Of a DNA stretch of 39,100 nucleotides, positions 33,098-39,100 are shown one piece after another. Each line of letters opens with the position of its first letter. Position 1 is the stretch's first letter. Made by a program: the position numbers and the translations under genes. Location of the stretch: assembly GCA_920105805.1 (NCBI GenBank), contig CAKKTI010000173.1, forward strand, positions 1,245 to 40,344. The letters are read 5' to 3'. This stretch comes from Condylostoma magnum. Its lineage: Eukaryota; Ciliophora; Heterotrichea; Heterotrichida; Condylostomatidae. The notes beneath the pieces are model-generated. The model saw only the letters and a program-made list of their open reading frames with translations, did no database searches and had not been told where the DNA came from.

Positions 33098-36000
33098 CTA
33101 ACTACTAAAATTACTTGCTTGTTCAATTTCTTGAGTTATAGGAGGCTTCTTTTGTCTGAAAACTTTTTAATATACCAGATTAACAATCTAAATCAAAGAA
33201 ATGATATTCATTATAATCAATTAGACAGAAGTCATAAAGTAAAATATTAAAATTATCAAAAGACACACCATGCTTTTAATATTCTTCTGATTGCCAAGTA
33301 CATACACAAAATTTATTAACAAAATTGTAAATAAAAAGCATATTTCTAAAATCAGATTAAGCAGATAACCTTGAATTCGTTTCTTAAAAGGTTAAACTAT
33401 AATAATACTAGTCAAATAGGAAATTTATATTATTGCTAGTAGTTAGATCTATAATTTAGGTGATTAAATAAAAACTATTATATTTATAATCATAACCTTT
33501 CTTAGAATATTAAATAATTCGAATCCTACTCTTAAAACACTATTTTACTTATAATCTGAAAATGTCTCTTCAAATCTTTCATTAATTTACTATTTTTTAA
33601 ACTTAACTATCATAATTTTAACAGTAATGGCAAATAGGATTCAAATAAAACTAATTATTATAATGATTGCCATAGCATACTATATCAGAGATTCTCCAGA
33701 GTGATATTATAAGTCAAAACATTAAAGCACTAAGCTAAAATAAAAGGGCATAAATGAAGTTAGAATTAATCTAATCAATACTCCATAGGCTATCTTATCA
33801 TATATTATTTTGAGTATTCTCAAATGTGATTGGTATTTCCAAACTACTATTTATATAACAAAGACACCTATCAAAATTAAAATTGATTAGCCTGCGTTAG
33901 TTACAATATTTGTATCAATCTCTTCTTATATGTATTTATCTTAAAGAGATTATCCATAACCATTTATATAGATTTATTACAGCTTAAATGGTATTAATTA
34001 AAATACAGCTAAAGATTGTCCACGCATAAAATTACTTAATTCAGCTGTGTATTCAACATGAAGGAAAAGCAAATAGTATATTATTTACATATAATCTATA
34101 GCACTTCAAATAGCATTTAAGTTTAAATTTAGTCCAAAAATGGTTGTGAATATATTTAGTCCTAGCATTCCAACAATATTAAACTACTGCCCATCACTCA
34201 CTTACTAAATATCCTACGACAATTAGCTTTGAAAATCATCCTTGAGTTAAACATCGTATTCCTCTTAAGATTGTACTCCGTAAATATTTGTAAATATAAT
34301 ATTGAATTTAATATTAACAGTAGAATACTTCAAGATGCTTGATTTTGGTGTTATTATTATTTGTATCTCATTAAATTCCTTATTTGAATAATTTATATCA
34401 AAGCTATACTCACTATCCTTTATTTCTATCTTCGTATATTATTTTAAGTTATTTACTTCTTTCATTTTGCTATCAAAACTAATAGTCAAATAATATTATC
34501 CATCTTACAATTTATCATACTAAATCGTTGTACTTATTTCCTGTTTTGAACATCCAAACTCTGTGCAGCTATAATCCAATTCTAATTCGCATTTGTCATT
34601 GCATCCATCTTCATTGGTTAAATTTCCATCATCACATTAGAATTATCCAAGATTCAAATTATCCCCGCATATTTCCTGGCAATTTTAAAGTAATCAACTT
34701 AAATCTTTAACGTTTTTAATAGAGATAATTCAATTTTTTGAAAAACCTTCAAATTAATCACATTTATAACAAATTCCATCATAAAGAGTATAAAATTATT
34801 CACATTAACTGCAAGAATCTATACCCGTGCATATCTTACAACCATTCAAGCATTATAAACAATTATTCACCTCATCTTAATAAAAACCTTAGGGACAGAT
34901 ACATTAACTATTCTATATAATTTCATTCTATTAACATTAAATACAGCCTTTATCTCTTAATAGAACACTATTATTTACGCATTAACATTAGTTATCCAAT
35001 AATGTAAAAGATTCAATACATTATAAACATGTATCTTTAAATTCTTAACAATTTGTATCAATATTAAGACTTATCTATTAATCCTCTTAAAAGGTGAAAA
35101 TAAGATCTAAATTTTCCTACTAAAATTACTCGTAATCAATGTAGAATGCATCTTTATCTTATTAAAAGCTAATATTTTAAAGCTAAGCAGAAAAAACAAT
35201 TACATTCTTGGCACTTTTTATTTCAAATTTGAGCTTATTTGGTTTTCTACCTAAATAAATTACATCAAACTTTATATAACACTTTGATGCTTGATATAAA
35301 ACATTATCACAAACATACCCATCTTCCTTTTAACAATATTCATTGCATCCATCATTATTTTCTAAATTTCCATCATCACATTCCAATTAACCAAGATACA
35401 AGCCATCTCCACATATTTCAGTGCAGTTATTATATGTCTCTTGCATTAAATAACTATGAAGAGTGTTAAGTTCTACTGTATATTCATAATTAAATCCTTA
35501 CACACTCTTGCATAACGTTTCTTCGCATTTTTAGTCATCAATCTTGCATTGGTAGCAATCTTCTATAAACGTAAAACACGACAAAAAGCAATCAGAGTGA
35601 AATGATGTTATGGTTTAAGGACATACCTCTGGGGACAATGGATTAAACTCTATATAGCTTGTGTACTATATTTAAAATACCCTTCCCATAAACTAAGCCC
35701 CGAATAATTCATGCTTATCAGTACCAAAATCAATTAAAGGATACTCAAAAGTTTACAGTTGCATGTATTCATTAACTGCCAACTTTATCTACTAAGATTC
35801 AAAATGAAAGCAAAATGCAACTTAAACTCACTGATCCTTTGAAATTTGACTAAATTGAGCTTTAAATTAAATACTCTGACCAGAATAGTCAAAAGTATTA
35901 ACTATTAACTGCAAGCCATCGTCTGTATAATCTAACTTCCAAACCAGTTTTGACTAGATTTCTAAAATCTCCGCACTTACCTTTGGTTTTGTGATTAGAA

Positions 36001-37603
36001 CAACACAATAGTCGTAATACAGCCCAGGGCCAATTAAATCAATGCTGGATATTTCAATCCTCTAATCTATCTCTATAAATTATCCTTAATTAATCAGAAA
36101 ATTATTATAATCTCCATTAACACTTGCATAAAATCCATTACTCTCGCTTGTTTAACTAGCCAAATCAAAATCTAGTGGAAAATAATCACCCAAGCAAAGA
36201 TTATTATTCGAAGTTTCCCACCAAGCACAACTTTCCGTGCATATGTCCAACTACTATTGTTTATACAATCCATCTTTACATATATAGCATTGCTTATAAG
36301 ACCTTGTATTGCAGCTTTTGCATGTTTTATAGCAAGGTAGACACTATCCCAGGTAAAGTAAGTATCCTTCAGCACAGTCTACTATTTTGAAATCCCTAAG
36401 TATTGAATTCTCTAGGAAATTATCCTGCCAATCCTTCATGATATTAAGCAGTTAACTTGGATTTAAGTATATTAAGTACAATCTATAACCTGTTTAAATC
36501 TCAAACTCACCGTTATCATTTGGGACTTAGTTATCCAAATCAAAATGATCTCATTCAAATTAATCAAAAGTCTTGCCACTTATAGTAAGATTATCATAAA
36601 TATAACTTATTACTTATTCATTCATATCTATGACTGTCACTTCTACTTAATTATCCTTAAATCCTGCAGATATGAAGTATCACTCATACTCATTAAATTG
36701 AAACTCTTTACCTGTACAGTCCAAAGCATCTTCTTCATGTGCTTAAATTATAATTCCACAGTTTTCATCTAGTTTAACTTTCAATCTATCTTTTCGTTTC
36801 TTAGTTCATATATCAAAAATGACATATAACCTATCAACATCGAAATGCTTATAAAATACCATAAATTAGAACTCATTTTCTTACATTTTTATATGTTATC
36901 AGTTAAATATGTATTCACAACGGTCATTAATTGCTGTAAAGGCATAGTTGTTTGAGAAAAACGGCTTTTGAATATAGTACAAATAATCCCCACACTAGGG
37001 TGTACTATTTGATAGATAATTGCAATCCATTCTTAGATAATACTATTCCTCAATATCTTAAAAGGTAAAAAACTTATCATTGCTGTAAACTAAGTTCATC
37101 AAAGTTCCCTCATAACTAGGAGCAATAATTAGATTCAAGTTCTATACAGTCTGATGATTTTAACTACTAAAATTACTAACATTGCACCTCAATCCATCAT
37201 TACAGGAAGTGCATAATTATATTCTGTCCTATGACTTTGAAGCTGAGACTAATCTTCACCTTTTTTAAAAACCATAATTACAATCTTCTAATTTCACTGT
37301 CAGATTATCTCATTCAAAGTAGATGTTATTGCAGGAATCAGTGCACTTTATTACACTTACTAAACTTTGATTGCTATTTTATATTTTCTTATAGGTTAAA
37401 TTTTTCCCATTATATCTATGATACAGAAAAGAAATTGTAAAAGTTTCCGATGGGTGAATCTCGTAGAAGAACTATTCATCTAAATTGATAGTTTTTTAAT
37501 CAAGAGTTTCAAACTTAGAATCCTTCATGTAGTTAACGTTAAATCTCTGTATGATATCTATCTAGTAAGATGATGAGAACAGAATTAAGAGTAAAAGTGC
37601 CAT
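33098..37603 (-). CDS. Large secreted/membrane Cys-rich protein with LamG-like domain, DUF4215 repeats and C-terminal helices
   Basis: 1501 residues in one frame, no intron. A signal peptide opens the protein (MALLLLILFSSSYQ). Residues 25-500 carry scattered Cys and CxxC units (CLPCYKTCKSCNTR). About 510-645 looks like a concanavalin/laminin-G fold (GLYYDYCVVLITKP...WVQVAFCFHF). Two DUF4215 (Myxococcus Cys-rich) repeats follow at about 728 and 974: CGDG-YLGQLECDDGN-NNDGCN and CGDN-NLGQFQCDDGN-NEDGCN, with furin-like Cys units between them (CLNGCKICTGIDSCSQC). From about 1165 there are several membrane helices to a short cytosolic tail (KKPPITQEIEQASNFSS). Many Trp are TGA. It ends at tandem TAG TAA. 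Such proteins are abundant at ciliate surfaces; ligand unknown. It is unrelated in order to the giant protein at the left edge, though the Cys units are of similar type. Confidence 0.85.
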
Positions 37604-38050
37604 TTTATAAGTTATGCACAAACTTAAAATATAATTGAATTATTTGTATCCTTACTGCAATAGAGTAATTTAAAACTATATTTTTCAAAGGATAAGTTAA
37701 ATTTGGTAATTGAATAAATTGGCTTTATTCAATCAGTAAGCTAGTTTATATTAGGATAAATATATTAAAGTGTTAAATTATAAGTTGATTATTTTTAATT
37801 TATCAAATTATACAGGAGCCAACTGCAGATCTCTTAAGCACCTGAATTAAATCTTTATAGAATAAATAACAAAACCTCAGGAGTAAAACGATCCTCCTAA
37901 TCGACCTTTAATTATACCAAATACCTAATATAAAACTAATATAATATTCTTCCTACAATCAAAATTATAACTATTGCAAAAAACATACATAATACATTAC
38001 ACTATACACTTTAAAACGAATAATACAAATGCTCAACTTCAAAAACACAA
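37604..38050. other. Intergenic region with a GC-richer island
   Basis: Upstream region of the large Cys-rich gene. Most is very AT-rich, but 37812-37906 is richer in G and C and carries restriction-like short palindromes (ctgcag, agatct, cttaag) and a repeated caggag. No tRNA or snRNA could be folded by eye and no protein frame is convincing. Confidence 0.45.
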
Positions 38051-39100
38051 CTAATTACTAAGAAACTCTTTAGCTTTTCTTAATCCAGCTACAATTGAAT
38101 CTTCAATAGATTAATTTTCCCCTAAACTAGCTGCAAGCCCTGCTAGAAACGCATCTCCAGAACCTATATCATTCTATGTCTGAATCTAATCAACTTAAAA
38201 ATGCTTAACAAAATCTTTCTAAATCCAATACAAACCTTAGTCCTTTAACTTCACAATAATATTCTGAATTTAAAATCTGTCAATTAAATGTTAAGCAGCA
38301 CTGATAACTTCCTCTTAAGTTTAATTTTCATACTTCTACTCCAAAATAGTAAAAAGTTCACTTGCATTGGGTACTAATAAAAATAGATTTTGCAGTACAC
38401 CTTCGTTATTAATCTTACTGCAATGCCATTCAGCAGTAGGATCAATCAGTAGATTAATTTCATACGTCTAAGCTAGTTATGCGACATACTGGATAACTTC
38501 CTATGAAAAATTGCAATCCATTATAATAAACTTAGACTATTGTATCATATTCTCATATTCTTTCAATTGTTAACTCTACAACTATGAGAAAATGCTCATT
38601 TAAGCCACAGCATTTTACATTTTCCCCTCTTGATCAATATGTGCCATAAACTTAGCAGACATTTAATCCTCTAGCTTAATAGCATGTATATCTTTACTCT
38701 ACAACAACTCAGAAAACATACTTCCATCCCTCCCAATAACAGTGATAAAGCTAACAGGCTTATTCTCCTGCATAATCCCATTAGCAATATTGTACCCTAC
38801 CCCTCCATAACTAACTTCAACTTTCCCAGGAGCCTCCCCGCTTTAAAAGGATTCCTCATACTATTTTCCTATTATATCCATGCATAACCCTCCAATTATA
38901 GTGATTTGCCCTCCTTTACTGTAGAACTCTTTAGCAATCTATGCCCCTACCATAGCATTATTCTTAATCAATGCAATATTGGCCCTTAAAGACTCTCCCT
39001 GTGACAGCTCGTTAATTCGTTATAACAGAAATGGTGTTACTTTAGCTCCTTGAATCTCCTAATCATCCGCTTCCTTTAGTGCTTGTTGTATTGAATCCTC
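38051..39100 (-). CDS. Pseudouridine-5'-phosphate glycosidase / pseudouridine kinase fusion (3' part; start outside window)
   Basis: 349 residues are visible; the N-terminus lies beyond the window edge. The first 65 residues are the C-terminal end of the PsuG/IndA-like glycosidase: GAKVTPFLLQRINELSQGES and LRANIALIKNNAMVGAQIA. A PfkB-family kinase follows: IIGGLCMDIIG, GGVGYNIANGIM, FITVIGRDGS, and the catalytic NDIGSGDAFLAGLAASLGEN near the end, with the GxGD general base. In organisms that have it, the kinase phosphorylates pseudouridine and the glycosidase splits pseudouridine 5'-phosphate to uracil and ribose 5-phosphate, so fusion of both steps makes sense. Such fusions are known in eukaryotes. 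It ends at TAG 38051-38053 with many TAA and TAG as Gln inside. Confidence 0.88.

Overview
This window looks like ciliate macronuclear DNA using a code in which all three stop codons are also sense codons. Long frames run through many in-frame TAA and TAG at glutamine positions. TGA falls at invariant tryptophans, for example in the CDLWSAGV motif of a calcium-dependent kinase and in the LWNL ends of WD40 repeats. Yet recognisable proteins also end at TAA or TAG (SF3B5, the kinase, syntaxin), and two small genes appear to end at TGA. Convergent neighbours fit together only if TAA and TAG can terminate. This is the Condylostoma-type ambiguous code (translation table 28), so a heterotrich or karyorelict relative is most likely; the species is not identifiable. 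The DNA is AT-rich, genes are packed on both strands, and introns are rare and tiny (one of 16 nt and one of 20 nt inferred). I see no transposon, CRISPR array, rRNA or tRNA gene, viral fossil or telomere.

Left part (1-11 kb): the 3' part of a giant surface protein with 18 tandem 150-bp cysteine-rich repeats, a PKD/REJ-like region and C-terminal membrane helices. A shorter paralogue of its membrane end follows (8.1-9.4 kb). The flanking non-coding DNA is also partly duplicated (7.4-7.9 and 9.95-10.4 kb).

Middle (11-25 kb): a large acidic protein with a possible acetyltransferase fold; an inactive-looking METTL3/IME4 relative; a zinc-finger coiled-coil protein; an unknown protein; a half-size MFS transporter; a ceramidase-like membrane protein; four small or unrecognised proteins; splicing factor SF3B5; a myristoylatable CDPK; a second coiled-coil pair; and a syntaxin-5-like SNARE.

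Right part (25-39.1 kb): a seven-bladed WD40 protein, several coiled-coil proteins, a SHIPPO-repeat axonemal protein, a RING E3-like protein, a CEP44 homologue with a 16-nt intron, and a 1501-residue secreted/membrane Cys-rich protein with DUF4215 repeats and a LamG-like domain. The last gene is the 3' part of a pseudouridine-phosphate glycosidase/pseudouridine kinase fusion, cut by the window edge.

Genes are mostly unrelated single-copy neighbours, as usual in ciliates, with no operon logic. Cilium/centriole genes (SHIPPO protein, CEP44) and membrane-trafficking or surface genes are well represented. Gene ends were chosen by homology, gene packing and tandem stops; with this code, each predicted end carries some uncertainty.
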